Assembly: GCA_020353135.1 (NCBI GenBank)
Contig: CP070688.1
Location: 3,356,749-3,367,905, forward strand
Length of the DNA stretch: 11,157 bases
Direction: 5' to 3'
Source of the DNA: Chloroflexota bacterium
GTDB lineage: Bacteria > Chloroflexota > Anaerolineae > Promineifilales > Promineifilaceae
Made by a program: the position numbers and the translations under genes. Each line of letters starts with the position of its first letter. Position 1 is the stretch's first letter. Shown here piece by piece: positions 1 to 8,004 of this stretch. The notes under the pieces were generated by a model. It did no database searches, had not been told where the DNA came from, and was given only the letters and a program-made list of their open reading frames with translations.

Positions 1-511
1 CACCTCGGGACTGATCGTCATCGCCAAAAATGATCGCGCCTTATTGTATTTGCAGCAGCAATTCAAGGAGCAGCGTGTAGGAAAGCGATATCTGGCCCTG
101 GTGGATGGCCTTTTCCGGCCGGATGAGGTGCTCATCGACGCGCCTATCGGCCGAGATCCGAGCAATCGCAAGAGAATGGCTGTCATCGCGCCCGGATCAT
201 CGGCCACGTCAAGGCCGGCCCAGACACTGATCCGTATTGAGCAGCGCTATGAGGACAATACCTTGCTAGAGTGCCGGCCGCGGACCGGCCGTACTCACCA
301 GATAAGGGTTCACCTGGCCTACGCAGGTTATCCAATTGTCGGCGACAAGTTTTACGGTCGCCGAAAACAAAGGATCTCCGTCGCCAGGCATTTTCTACAC
401 GCCGCCAGCCTGACGATTCGGCACCCCTTGGACAAGCGGGAAATGGAGTTTGAAGCGGAACTGCCGTCCGAGCTTAATGCGACGTTGGCGAAATTGAAGC
501 CTGATAACTAG
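1..511 (+). CDS. RluA-family 23S/tRNA pseudouridine synthase, 3' part
   Basis: This enzyme converts specific uridines in rRNA or tRNA to pseudouridine in the cytoplasm. The reading frame is open from base 2 with no start codon, so the gene begins before the window. The first visible residues, TSGLIVIAKND, are what normally follows the catalytic HRLD-x-x motif, so the catalytic Asp lies just upstream and is not seen. Further on are the family signatures KRYLALVDG, RTGRTHQIRVHL and YPIVGDKFYG, and the C-terminal FLHAASL-x-x-x-HP segment. The frame ends in TAG at 509-511. About 170 residues are visible, roughly the C-terminal half of a family member. An S4 domain, if present, would be upstream. 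I cannot choose between RluA, RluC and RluD-type specificity. The gene converges on the kinase gene with a 55-bp gap. Confidence 0.93.
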   Translation, partial: TSGLIVIAKNDRALLYLQQQFKEQRVGKRYLALVDGLFRPDEVLIDAPIGRDPSNRKRMAVIAPGSSATSRPAQTLIRIEQRYEDNTLLECRPRTGRTHQIRVHLAYAGYPIVGDKFYGRRKQRISVARHFLHAASLTIRHPLDKREMEFEAELPSELNATLAKLKPDN

Positions 512-566
512 CGACAGCTTCGGATTGACCGGCCTTCTTGGCACTCAAGGTCAACTTGGACAGGTG

Positions 567-3500
567 TCAGCCTGCCTCGCGGTAAACTGGGAGGGCGAGG
601 TAAAAGATACTGCCGCGCCCGACTCCGCTTTCACACCAGGCCCGGCCACCATGGCGATCGGCGATGGATTTGACCAGCGCCAGTCCGAGCCCTGAGCCCC
701 GGATCTGATCCTCGCCCGAGTTATCAACTCTGTAGAATTTCTCGAACAATCTCAGGCGATCGCGTTGGGAAATACCAGGTCCGTTGTCGGCGACGGCGAC
801 CACGACCTCGTCTTTTCCGGCCACGGCCCGGACCACTAGCCGGCCGCTGTCCGGAGCATACTTGATGGCGTTGCTGACGTAGTTGGCAACAGCCTGACGC
901 GTCAGAGCGGCGTCGCCACAAACAGGGGGTAGATTGCCGGCAATCTCGCTGACCAACGTCAGTCCTGCAGCTGCGGCCGGCTGCCGGTACTCTTCGACGA
1001 TGCTTTCGATGATTTCTTCCATCCGCAGCCGAATCAAGGTCAACTCAATGCCGGCATCAAGGCGCCCCAAATCCAGCAGAGCTTCAACCAGGGCGGACAT
1101 TTGATCGATGCCGCCCAGTATTTTGCCTACGTATTCTTCTTGCTTTGGCTCGAGATCTCCGACCATCGACAGCATCGTGGCGTAGCCCAACATGAATGTC
1201 AACGGGCTGCGCAAATCGTGGGATACAGTGGCCACGAAGTCAGACTTCATGTCGTCCAGTTCTTTCAAATAGGTGATATCGTGCAGCACGGCAACGCGGC
1301 CGATGGCATCTCCGTCATTACTGTAGATGGTCGATGCGCTGGCCACTAGGATCTTGCCTTCGTCAATCGGGACCTCTAGGTTGCTTGTCTTCTCTGAGGC
1401 CAAGGCCAGCGCCTTCACCAGTGGCTCTGACGAGATTACGTCGCCGACCGGCCGGCCGATCACGTCGGCTGTGCTCAGGCCAAAGTAACGTTCCATGGCC
1501 GGATTGACGAGCAGCACCCGATGACCTTGATCGGTCACAATCACGGCGTCGGATGTGCTGGCGAGCACGGCCGCCAGCCGGCGGCGGCCACCCTCGGCAG
1601 TAGCATATAGGCGAGCGTTTTCGACGAGAACCGAAGCCTGGCTCGAAAGCGTACGCAGAAAGCCTATTTCGGTCTGGTCAAATACGTGCGCCTGTCGGTA
1701 GCTCAGCCAAAAGATGCCCTGGAACCTCCTTTTTGAGACCAGGGGAAAGGCGATCAGAGCGCTGGGCTGCACTTGCGGTCCGATGCCATTCTTAATCACA
1801 GTGGCCGTCTGTTCGGGAGTGGATAGTATTAACTCCTCATGTTCCTTTAGTAGGCGCATGACTTGCTCATCATAACGGACCATTTCAGCGCTGGCCGGGC
1901 CCTCACCAAATGTTAGCGGTTTTCGACCGCCCTGGTTCACGACGATGACCCGGGCACCGGCGGCTCCAGTTCCTCGTAGAGCACCTTTTAATACTGATGG
2001 CATGCCGTGACTCAGATCAATGCTCTTGGAAACATCCTGGCTGACGTCGAGCAGAAGAGAAAGCTCGTCAAGGCGACGCTTCAGTGATATTTGCATTTGG
2101 CCAAAGGCTTCGCTCAGCCGGCCAATTTCGTCGTCTCCGTGTGTAGCGATGGATGTATTGAGGCTGCCGCTGGCGATTTCCTGGGACGCCTGGGCAAGAT
2201 CTGTGAGTGGTTGTGTGACACTTCGTCCTAGTAGAATCAGAAACAAGCCAAATACGAGAAGCGCTACGACCAGCACAATCTCTAGTCGGCCGGCGATCTG
2301 CAGCGCTTGATCCAAGATTGCTTCATGCGGCACGGTAATGACCACGGTCCACGGATGATCGGGACCGGTTTGATGATAGACCAGCTGCCGCGCGTTCGTG
2401 CTGGCCTGAAGACCTACATACGCTTCGCCCAAAGCTTGATCGTCAGTGTCGATCTTTCGGGCGTCGCCGGTCGGGACCGCCCACGGCTTTAGAACACTGG
2501 CCGCGTTAGGATGGCCTACTATCTTGCTTTCCTCATCCAAGACGAAGCCCACCCCCTGGCCAAGGGTGCCTTGCAGGGAAGCTACCAGTTCCTCAAGGGA
2601 GAAGCCAGGCACTCGGCCCACCAAGGCTGATTCCGGCCCGTTAGCGTCGGGAGCGATCGGTATGATGAAACTAAAGAAAAGCTGGCCATCTTCCCCGACC
2701 TGTGCTGGACTGATATATGGCGCTCCGGCGCCTGATAAATTGTCCAATTCTCTGCTTTCGAGCCTGGTTAACGACGATGAAACATCGTCGTCGGGATGAT
2801 GGGCTTTGATCGACTTGTTCTGATCGACCAAGATCAAGGTTCGGAAGATATCCCCAGCACGGAAGAGCTGGAGCAATCGCTCTTTCTGCCTTTCTCCATC
2901 GTCTGTTAGCAGCGCTTCGTCCCCAGTGGCCTCGACCAGCAGATGTTGTCGACTGTTGAGGAACGCTGGGATCATGGCCGACGCCGCCTGAGCATCGCGA
3001 GCCATCTGGTCGATTGCTAGATCGGTCGCTAGCTTGAGGGCTACATTGAAGCCAAAGAAGAAGAGCAGAATGCTAAGCGGCGCCGCGAATACGAGGAAAG
3101 TGGCGACCAGTCTAATGTTCAAGCTGTCGCTAAACGGCGACCCTCTCTCGTGGCGCTGTCGCTTGAGCTGGGGCAGGCCGAACAGAAGAAGGGTGACGAT
3201 CACTCCGTCCAAAACCGCCACAAAGAGCAGCGGCCAAAGGTATGCGCGTGTCGTTGAGATCGCCAGATCGAGCGCCTCAAGGACCGTTGCGCTGGCGTTA
3301 GCATAAACTAGGGTGCTCAAGCCAATGAGAGGTAGCAGTAAGATGGCGGCGAACAGGCTGCTAATGATTGGCTGGCGCAGCCAGGCATACAGCCAGCCGC
3401 TGTAATTCTGTTGCATTAATGTCGCCGCCAGCACACCGGCAAAGGCAAGCTGAAAAGGGTCCGTTACTTGATGCGTTTGCCACAGAGCTCGGCCGAGTCC

Positions 3501-3857
3501 GCCTGCCAGCCCGGCCAGCAGCGCTGCCAAAGGATTAATGGCTGCTCCAGCCAGCAGAATGGGCACTAACCCGAAGGGCGCGACCGTCTCTACGGGATTC
3601 TGGGCGCTGGAGAGAGGCGGCAGTTGGCTTTCGCTCGTTAACGATATCAAAAATCCCTGGCTGAAGAGGAATGAAGCAGCCACCAGTCCCAGGACGAGCA
3701 GCCACCGGCGAGAGCCGAACTCACGGAAATCCCGGCGCCGAACATAGACAATGCCCAGAAGGATCAAAACATAAATCGCCAGTACGGCCAGCCCGGCGGT
3801 GCGCTCCGGTAGCGCAATGTATGGCGCACCGGCTGCTCCCCACGGCTCAACGTGCAT
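567..3857 (-). CDS. Multi-domain membrane sensor histidine kinase (7TM-Cache-HAMP-GAF-PAS-HisKA-HATPase)
   Basis: This 1096-residue protein senses a signal outside or in the membrane and autophosphorylates a histidine to pass phosphate to a response regulator. Hydrophobic helices lie near residues 20-38, 52-73, 95-120, 133-148, 165-187, 205-228 and 249-272. The segment INPLAALLAGLAGGLGR recalls the LytS-type 5TM receptor module (my inference). Residues about 273-520 are a hydrophilic external region ending like a double Cache domain, followed by a helix at 522-544. HAMP is at 541-598, GAF about 612-752 and PAS about 757-865. HisKA carries His880 in SHDLRSPL. The ATPase domain has N-box Asn992/Asn996, DNGPG at 1024-1028 and GSGLGL at 1054-1059. 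All catalytic residues are present, so it should be active. The ATG is preceded by GAGGG (bases 3863-3867) five bases upstream. No response regulator is adjacent, so the partner and signal are unknown. It is convergent with the RluA gene. Confidence 0.93.
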   Translation of the reverse strand: MHVEPWGAAGAPYIALPERTAGLAVLAIYVLILLGIVYVRRRDFREFGSRRWLLVLGLVAASFLFSQGFLISLTSESQLPPLSSAQNPVETVAPFGLVPILLAGAAINPLAALLAGLAGGLGRALWQTHQVTDPFQLAFAGVLAATLMQQNYSGWLYAWLRQPIISSLFAAILLLPLIGLSTLVYANASATVLEALDLAISTTRAYLWPLLFVAVLDGVIVTLLLFGLPQLKRQRHERGSPFSDSLNIRLVATFLVFAAPLSILLFFFGFNVALKLATDLAIDQMARDAQAASAMIPAFLNSRQHLLVEATGDEALLTDDGERQKERLLQLFRAGDIFRTLILVDQNKSIKAHHPDDDVSSSLTRLESRELDNLSGAGAPYISPAQVGEDGQLFFSFIIPIAPDANGPESALVGRVPGFSLEELVASLQGTLGQGVGFVLDEESKIVGHPNAASVLKPWAVPTGDARKIDTDDQALGEAYVGLQASTNARQLVYHQTGPDHPWTVVITVPHEAILDQALQIAGRLEIVLVVALLVFGLFLILLGRSVTQPLTDLAQASQEIASGSLNTSIATHGDDEIGRLSEAFGQMQISLKRRLDELSLLLDVSQDVSKSIDLSHGMPSVLKGALRGTGAAGARVIVVNQGGRKPLTFGEGPASAEMVRYDEQVMRLLKEHEELILSTPEQTATVIKNGIGPQVQPSALIAFPLVSKRRFQGIFWLSYRQAHVFDQTEIGFLRTLSSQASVLVENARLYATAEGGRRRLAAVLASTSDAVIVTDQGHRVLLVNPAMERYFGLSTADVIGRPVGDVISSEPLVKALALASEKTSNLEVPIDEGKILVASASTIYSNDGDAIGRVAVLHDITYLKELDDMKSDFVATVSHDLRSPLTFMLGYATMLSMVGDLEPKQEEYVGKILGGIDQMSALVEALLDLGRLDAGIELTLIRLRMEEIIESIVEEYRQPAAAAGLTLVSEIAGNLPPVCGDAALTRQAVANYVSNAIKYAPDSGRLVVRAVAGKDEVVVAVADNGPGISQRDRLRLFEKFYRVDNSGEDQIRGSGLGLALVKSIADRHGGRAWCESGVGRGSIFYLALPVYREAG

Positions 3858-4034
3858 GTGTACCCTCTATCAGCCAAGGTGAAACGACCTGATTGAACCG
3901 ACTAGCATCGAAAAGGGGGCCAGCTAAATTCACGGCTTCGGTTTGGCAAGCTGCGACGATCATGATCCTTTATCGGACGCAACAGCTTGAGATCTTATGT
4001 CACGTTGAACTGCAACATTATGGAAACTGAGAGG

Positions 4035-4063
4035 ATTATATCACCGGCAAAATACAGCCGCAA
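4035..4063 (-). promoter_or_regulatory. Candidate sigma70-type promoter for the histidine kinase
   Basis: On the minus strand TTGCGG (4063-4058) is followed after 17 bases by a perfect TATAAT (4040-4035). Transcription would start near 4028 and leave a 5' leader of about 170 bases before the kinase ATG at 3857. The -35 box matches only the first half of the consensus, so this rests mainly on the -10 box and correct spacing in a divergent intergenic region. Confidence 0.4.
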
Positions 4064-4183
4064 TTCGGCGATCAGGCGCACGGCCAAATACGATTGTCCC
4101 TGGGTCGCACTGTCTGCGGGGCACGGGTGGGATCTCGACCTGCGGCAGTGATGTCAGCGATCATAGTCTATCCGGCAAACCAT

Positions 4184-4211
4184 TTGTCAAAGTTCGTTTT
4201 TCTACTATCAT
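4184..4211 (+). promoter_or_regulatory. Candidate promoter of the Thr/Pro protein and M42 operon
   Basis: TTGTCA (4184-4189) and TATCAT (4206-4211) each match the sigma70 consensus at five of six positions and are separated by 16 bases. Transcription would start near 4218, about 47 bases before the ATG at 4265. This placement argues for the shorter reading of the downstream gene. Start sites have not been mapped, so this is a pattern-based call. Confidence 0.42.
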
Positions 4212-4264
4212 CTTCAGACGTCTCTGTTGGATGGGGATGTGTCAGAACCGAGCAGCGCCACTAC

Positions 4265-4807
4265 ATGGATTCTCGTCGCAAAACTTACGCCATTCTCATT
4301 GCCATTATCTTGCTGTCAGTTCCTTGTTACTGCCTAGGAATCGTTGCCTATTTGCAGGCGCCGGGCCAACAGCCCACACTTCCACCACCGGTCATTACGG
4401 CCACGCCGTTGGCTACGGTCGAAGGCATCGAGGCCACCTTTACGCCGTCAGCTACGGCCACGGGTACGCCCCAGCTGGATACGCCCACCGCAACGGCCAG
4501 CCCCACCGCCTCGGCTACAAGCCTGCCCACGGTCACGCCTACGGCAACGCGCACCGAGGAGCCGTCGGCGACCCCATCTCCAACGCCCACAAATACACTA
4601 ACGCCATCCCCAACGGCAACAGAAACTGCGACGAGTACGCCGACTCCGACGGCGACCGCCTCGGCGACGGCGACCTTCACGCTGACGCCAAGCGCCACGC
4701 CGACTCTGACGGCGACGCCTACTCTGACGGAAACGGCTACAATTACGCCGTCTGTCTCGCCCACGGCTACGGAGACGCCCACAGGCACGCCGGAGAACAA
4801 CTCGTAG
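4265..4807 (+). CDS. Membrane-anchored Thr/Pro-rich low-complexity protein
   Basis: The predicted 180-residue protein has a short basic N-terminus (MDSRRK), one hydrophobic helix at about residues 8-30, and then some 140 residues dominated by Thr, Pro, Ala and Ser in TPTAT/TPSPT units. By my count 49 of residues 41-180 are Thr. It ends in ENNS. The basic head suggests the tail lies outside the membrane, either as a signal anchor or after cleavage. No lipobox is evident (Cys21 and Cys23 lack the usual context). Such tails are common in Chloroflexota as linkers or O-glycosylated stalks, but here no folded domain follows. Its function is unknown. I chose ATG 4265 because it directly precedes the basic-hydrophobic segment and lies after the candidate promoter; the frame is open back to 4094. 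No good ribosome binding site is visible. The stop lies 12 bases before the first M42 gene, so the two are probably cotranscribed. Confidence 0.68.
   Translation: MDSRRKTYAILIAIILLSVPCYCLGIVAYLQAPGQQPTLPPPVITATPLATVEGIEATFTPSATATGTPQLDTPTATASPTASATSLPTVTPTATRTEEPSATPSPTPTNTLTPSPTATETATSTPTPTATASATATFTLTPSATPTLTATPTLTETATITPSVSPTATETPTGTPENNS
4440..4795 (+). repeat. Degenerate Thr/Pro codon repeat tract
   Basis: The tail of the Thr/Pro protein is encoded by imperfect short repeats rich in ACG, ACC, CCG, CCC and GCG-type codons. One clear exact pair is ACTCTGACGG at 4703-4712 and 4721-4730, offset by 18 bases (six codons, [12 protein letters not shown]). The tract is nearly free of stop codons in several frames, which creates long spurious open frames on both strands. 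It may be prone to length change by slippage or recombination. Confidence 0.7.
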
Positions 4808-4811
4808 AGGA
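4806..4811 (+). promoter_or_regulatory. Ribosome binding site of first M42 gene
   Basis: AGAGGA lies eight bases before ATG 4820 and overlaps the TAG stop codon of the preceding Thr/Pro gene. This supports both the start choice and translational coupling of the two genes. Confidence 0.7.
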
Positions 4812-4819
4812 CGAAACAT

Positions 4820-5926
4820 ATGATAGATATCGGAGAAGTGCTAAAGCAGCTCAGCGAGACACCAGGTCCTTCAGGTTATGAGGGACCGGTCGCCGATGCA
4901 CTTGAAGCTTTGTGGAGCCCTTTTGTCGACGCTATGAAGCGTGACCGCGTGGGTAGTTTGTTGGCGACGAAGCATGGCGAAGGAGACGAGCCGCGGCCCA
5001 AGATCCTATTGGCCGCCCACATGGACGAGATCGGGCTCATGGTGAAACAGATCGTCCAAGAACCTGACGAAACCGGAGGCAACGGCTTCCTTCGTGTGAC
5101 ATCGGTCGGCGGCGTAGATGTGCGTCATTTGTTTGGGCAAATGGTCGTGGTTCATGGCACGGGCGAGAAGGGCGGAGACGCCGTGGGCATTATGGGCGCG
5201 CTTCCGGCCAGGATGTTGCCGGAGCCAAAACGCAGCAAAGCATTCGACTTCGAGGATTTGGTGGTAGATATCGGCAGCTCATATGAACAGCTGCTGACTA
5301 TGGTTAATGTGGGCGATTTTATAAGTTTTCGCCAGCCTATGCGTGAGTTGCTCAATCGCCGTGTTACCGGGAAGGCACTGGACAATCGAGCGTCTTTGGC
5401 GGCCATGACTGTCTGCCTGGAGTACCTACGCGGCCGGCGGCACTCCTGGGATGTGATCGCCGTTGCAACGGCTCAGGAGGAGACCAGTCTATTGGGCGCT
5501 TTCACAAGCGCCTTCGCCGAAGAACCTGAGGCAGCCATAGCAATCGATGTTACCTTCGGCAAGGGCCCGGGCGCAACAGGCGAATTAGCGTATGAACTTG
5601 GCGGCGGGCCGGCCATAGGGCTTGGACCCAACTTTCATCCGGGAATGATCGAGACCATTAAGGAAGCGGCTAGGGCACTGGAGATGAAAGCGCATGATGA
5701 GCCGCAGGCGCGGCCAGGAGGCACTGACGCATACGCCTTGCAGATCGCGCGCCAGGGCATACCCACCGGGCTGGTCTCAATTCCGCTACGGTATATGCAT
5801 ACGATGGTTGAGTCAGTGGCCTTGGTTGACATCGAGCGAACCGGGCGCCTGCTGGGCGAATTTGTGGCTCGTCTAGATGGGAGTTTCCTGGACAGAATTG
5901 CCCGTGAGATGATGGACGATGAATGA
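4820..5926 (+). CDS. M42-family metallo-aminopeptidase, copy 1
   Basis: A cytosolic di-metal (Zn/Co type) exopeptidase that removes N-terminal residues from peptides; family members (TET, FrvX, YsdC, CelM-like) form hollow dodecamers. The 368-residue length is typical. The ligand set is complete by alignment with the family: His67 in AAHMDEIGL, bridging Asp188 in KALDNRAS, Glu221 and general base Glu220 in AQEE, Asp243 in AIDVTFG, and His327 in IPLRYMH; Asp69 follows the first His. The GGTDA motif has Asp303. Compared with copies 2 and 3 it is longer, with extra residues around 52-60 and 81-90. No signal peptide is present. It is the first of three tandem paralogues; its end overlaps the next start by 8 bp. 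Residue preference cannot be read from the sequence, and endoglucanase annotations given to some relatives are probably wrong. Confidence 0.94.
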   Translation: MIDIGEVLKQLSETPGPSGYEGPVADALEALWSPFVDAMKRDRVGSLLATKHGEGDEPRPKILLAAHMDEIGLMVKQIVQEPDETGGNGFLRVTSVGGVDVRHLFGQMVVVHGTGEKGGDAVGIMGALPARMLPEPKRSKAFDFEDLVVDIGSSYEQLLTMVNVGDFISFRQPMRELLNRRVTGKALDNRASLAAMTVCLEYLRGRRHSWDVIAVATAQEETSLLGAFTSAFAEEPEAAIAIDVTFGKGPGATGELAYELGGGPAIGLGPNFHPGMIETIKEAARALEMKAHDEPQARPGGTDAYALQIARQGIPTGLVSIPLRYMHTMVESVALVDIERTGRLLGEFVARLDGSFLDRIAREMMDDE

Positions 5927-6956
5927 ATTACTCAAACAGCTAACTGAGGTCTATGGTGTATCGGGCGACGAGAAACAGGCCCGGCTGCTCATTCGAGATC
6001 TGGTTGCCGAACATGTTGACGAATGGAAGGTCGATACGATGGGCAATCTACTGGTCACCAAGAAGGGCGACGGTGCGTCGCCATTGAGAGTGATGGTCGA
6101 CGCCCACATGGATGAAGTTGGCCTGATGATAACCGGCATTGATCGTGATGGTACTCTGAAATTTACCGGGGTTGGCAGTTTTGACGATCGGGTCTTGCTT
6201 GGCAAGGTCGTCCAGGTTGGACCGAAGAAGCATACTGGGGTGATAGGCGCGCGGCCGATCCATTTGCTCAAACGGAGCAGCATCACGAGCGTCGTGAAGA
6301 TCGATGCTATGCGTATCGACATTGGCGCCAAGAACAAGGAGGACGCGGCCAAAAGGGTCAAGCTAGGTCAAACGGCGGCTTTCGTGACCAAATATGAAGA
6401 GTTTGGCCATCACGCGATTGGGAAAGCCTTTGACGACCGGACTGGCTGTGCTGTGCTAGTTGAGCTGCTGCGCGGCCGCAGGTTTCCATTTGATCTGGTC
6501 GCCGCCTTTACGGTTCAAGAAGAAGTTGGCCTGCGCGGCGCCGGCGTCGCCGCGTACCGCCTTCAACCTGACGCGGCCCTGGTTTTAGAGTGCACTCCGG
6601 CTTTCGACTTGCCCAACGAAGACGATGTGAGCGCCAATGTGAGTCTGGGACGCGGGCCCGCGATCTACGTGATGGACCGAGGCACAATTCAGGATCCGCG
6701 ACTCGTGGCGCACATCACCCGCACGGCCGACGAGAAACAGATACCTTTTCAGATTCGCCAGCCCGGCGGAGGCGGGACAAATACGGCGGCCATTCAGCGC
6801 GCCGGAGCTGGCGTGCCGGCGGCGACGATAGCCACGCCGGTTCGTTACGCGCATTCGCCGGTATCAATGATAAACCTGGAAGATTTCGCCAACGTCGTCG
6901 AATTGGTCGACGCGAGCCTGCGTAGCCTCAGGCCCCATCAGCTGGCACTAGAGTGA
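5919..6956 (+). CDS. M42-family metallo-aminopeptidase, copy 2 (variant active site)
   Basis: This 345-residue paralogue has the same fold and expected peptide-trimming role as its neighbours. Ligands seen are His63 (DAHMDEVGL), Asp65, Asp172 (KAFDDRTG), Glu201-Glu202 (VQEEVGLRGA) and His312 (PVRYAHS). Two positions differ from copies 1 and 3: the terminal metal-ligand position usually written D-V-T is Glu224 (VLECTPAFD), and the GG(S)TDA motif reads GGGGTNTA with Asn288. Glu can replace Asp as a ligand in related metallopeptidases, so activity is plausible, but substrate or metal preference may be changed. The ATG overlaps the end of copy 1 (8 bp, in another frame), indicating translational coupling; no strong ribosome binding site is visible. 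A 55-bp gap separates it from copy 3. Confidence 0.93.
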   Translation: MNELLKQLTEVYGVSGDEKQARLLIRDLVAEHVDEWKVDTMGNLLVTKKGDGASPLRVMVDAHMDEVGLMITGIDRDGTLKFTGVGSFDDRVLLGKVVQVGPKKHTGVIGARPIHLLKRSSITSVVKIDAMRIDIGAKNKEDAAKRVKLGQTAAFVTKYEEFGHHAIGKAFDDRTGCAVLVELLRGRRFPFDLVAAFTVQEEVGLRGAGVAAYRLQPDAALVLECTPAFDLPNEDDVSANVSLGRGPAIYVMDRGTIQDPRLVAHITRTADEKQIPFQIRQPGGGGTNTAAIQRAGAGVPAATIATPVRYAHSPVSMINLEDFANVVELVDASLRSLRPHQLALE

Positions 6957-6999
6957 CGCCGCGCGACCGGGGACGAGTCCAAAGATAAGATGAACATTC

Positions 7000-7006
7000 A
7001 GGAGGT
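7000..7006 (+). promoter_or_regulatory. Strong ribosome binding site of third M42 gene
   Basis: A full AGGAGGT Shine-Dalgarno sequence lies five bases before ATG 7012. It is much stronger than the sites before copies 1 and 2 and fixes the start. It suggests copy 3 is translated independently and perhaps at a higher level. Confidence 0.85.
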
Positions 7007-7011
7007 CTAGC

Positions 7012-8004
7012 ATGGAAACGCTGATTCGAAGGCTGGTAGAAGCTTACGGCCCTTCAGGATTCGAAGTAGATACAAGGACACTCATCGAAGAAGAGGTAGG
7101 AGACTACGTCGATAAGGTAAGAGTCGACGCTATGGGTAATCTCATTGTTCACAAGAGTGGCGATGGCACAGGCATGAAGGTGATGATCGCCGCTCACATG
7201 GACGAGATTGGCGTGATGGTTACACACGTTACCGAGAAAGGGTTCCTGCGCTTTACCAATATCGGTGGTTTGCGACGGCAAACGCTAATGGGCGCCCGGG
7301 TTATTTTTTCAAGCGGGTTGCAAGGCGTGATATATAGTGAAAAGCTGGAGTCGATTAAACAGGTACATCCGCTTCAAAAGCATTACATTGACGTTGGGGC
7401 GACTGGGCGTGACGACTGTCCTGTAGAAGTTGGCATGGCCGCTGGGTTCTCTCGCGACTTCGTCACTCGCGGCGGTCATTACATCTCCAAGAGTATGGAC
7501 GATCGAATCGGTTGCGCGGTAGCCATCGAGAGCCTGAAGCGCTTGACATCTACGCCGCATGAGCTGTATTTTGTTTTCAGCGTGCAGGAAGAGGTTGGTA
7601 CAAGGGGCGCGGAGGCGGCCGCCAATGCTCTAGCGCCTGATGTCGGCATCGCGGTAGACGTAACCATGGCCGGCGATACGCCTGGTGCGCCGATAATGGC
7701 CGTCGAGCTTGGCGATGGACCGGCCATCAAGGTTAAGGATTCGGGTATGATATCCCATGCTGGCTTAGTGCAGCACATGAGAAAGACGGCTGACGAAGCA
7801 GGCATACCCTATCAATTGGAAGTTTTGGAGGGCGGCAGCACTGACGCACGCCCCATGCAGATTGCTGGCGCTGGCTGTGCGGCCGGATGCCTATCAATCC
7901 CCTGCCGCTATGTTCACAGTCAGAGCGAAACGGTCGACGTCGAAGATGTCGAGAATTCCGTCAAATTGTTGACCGAGATGCTTTCCAAGCCTATTGTATT
8001 ATGA
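7012..8004 (+). CDS. M42-family metallo-aminopeptidase, copy 3
   Basis: This 330-residue paralogue carries a complete set of M42 active-site residues: His62 and Asp64 in AAHMDEIGV, Asp163 in SMDDRIG, Glu193-Glu194 in VQEEVGTRGA, Asp216 in AVDVTMAGD, Asp278 in GGSTDARP, and His302 in IPCRYVH. The N-terminus (LIRRLVEAYGPSGFE) and the VRVDAMGNLIV strand match the family start, so ATG 7012 behind AGGAGGT is secure. It should be a cytosolic oligomeric aminopeptidase acting on short peptides. It is the third of the tandem set. Its last 14 bases overlap the 3' end of a convergent minus-strand gene, leaving no room for a separate terminator between them. Confidence 0.94.
   Translation: METLIRRLVEAYGPSGFEVDTRTLIEEEVGDYVDKVRVDAMGNLIVHKSGDGTGMKVMIAAHMDEIGVMVTHVTEKGFLRFTNIGGLRRQTLMGARVIFSSGLQGVIYSEKLESIKQVHPLQKHYIDVGATGRDDCPVEVGMAAGFSRDFVTRGGHYISKSMDDRIGCAVAIESLKRLTSTPHELYFVFSVQEEVGTRGAEAAANALAPDVGIAVDVTMAGDTPGAPIMAVELGDGPAIKVKDSGMISHAGLVQHMRKTADEAGIPYQLEVLEGGSTDARPMQIAGAGCAAGCLSIPCRYVHSQSETVDVEDVENSVKLLTEMLSKPIVL

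Larger units (their letters stand above)
3858..4264. other. Divergent intergenic region between kinase and Thr/Pro protein
   Basis: This 407-bp stretch separates the minus-strand kinase from the plus-strand operon. A plus-strand frame upstream of the Thr/Pro gene is open from 4094, but its sequence (residues 1-57 of the longer reading) has no protein-like pattern and lies upstream of the best candidate promoter, so I treat it as non-coding. The region holds one candidate promoter per direction, listed separately, and a 10-bp perfect palindrome GATCATGATC at 3958-3967 of uncertain meaning. I see no RNA gene in it. Confidence 0.6.

Noticed and set aside
525..554. Inverted repeat TTGACC/GGTCAA with nested CTTG/CAAG between the convergent RluA and kinase genes, considered as a bidirectional terminator.
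   Set aside because: The arms are short, share a base with the nested stem, have a long loop and no T run.
3958..3967. 10-bp palindrome GATCATGATC in the divergent intergenic region.
   Set aside because: This length is expected several times by chance in a window this size, and no repeat of it was seen near a promoter.
4094..4264. Upstream extension of the Thr/Pro protein to TTG 4094.
   Set aside because: The extra 57 residues look non-coding, lie upstream of or across the candidate promoter, and would bury the signal anchor.
4231..4881. Long open frames in other frames and on the minus strand over the Thr/Pro tract (for example 4348-4800 minus).
   Set aside because: They arise from the stop-poor repeat composition. 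Only the frame ending at 4807 starts with a basic-hydrophobic anchor and shows the known TPT pattern.
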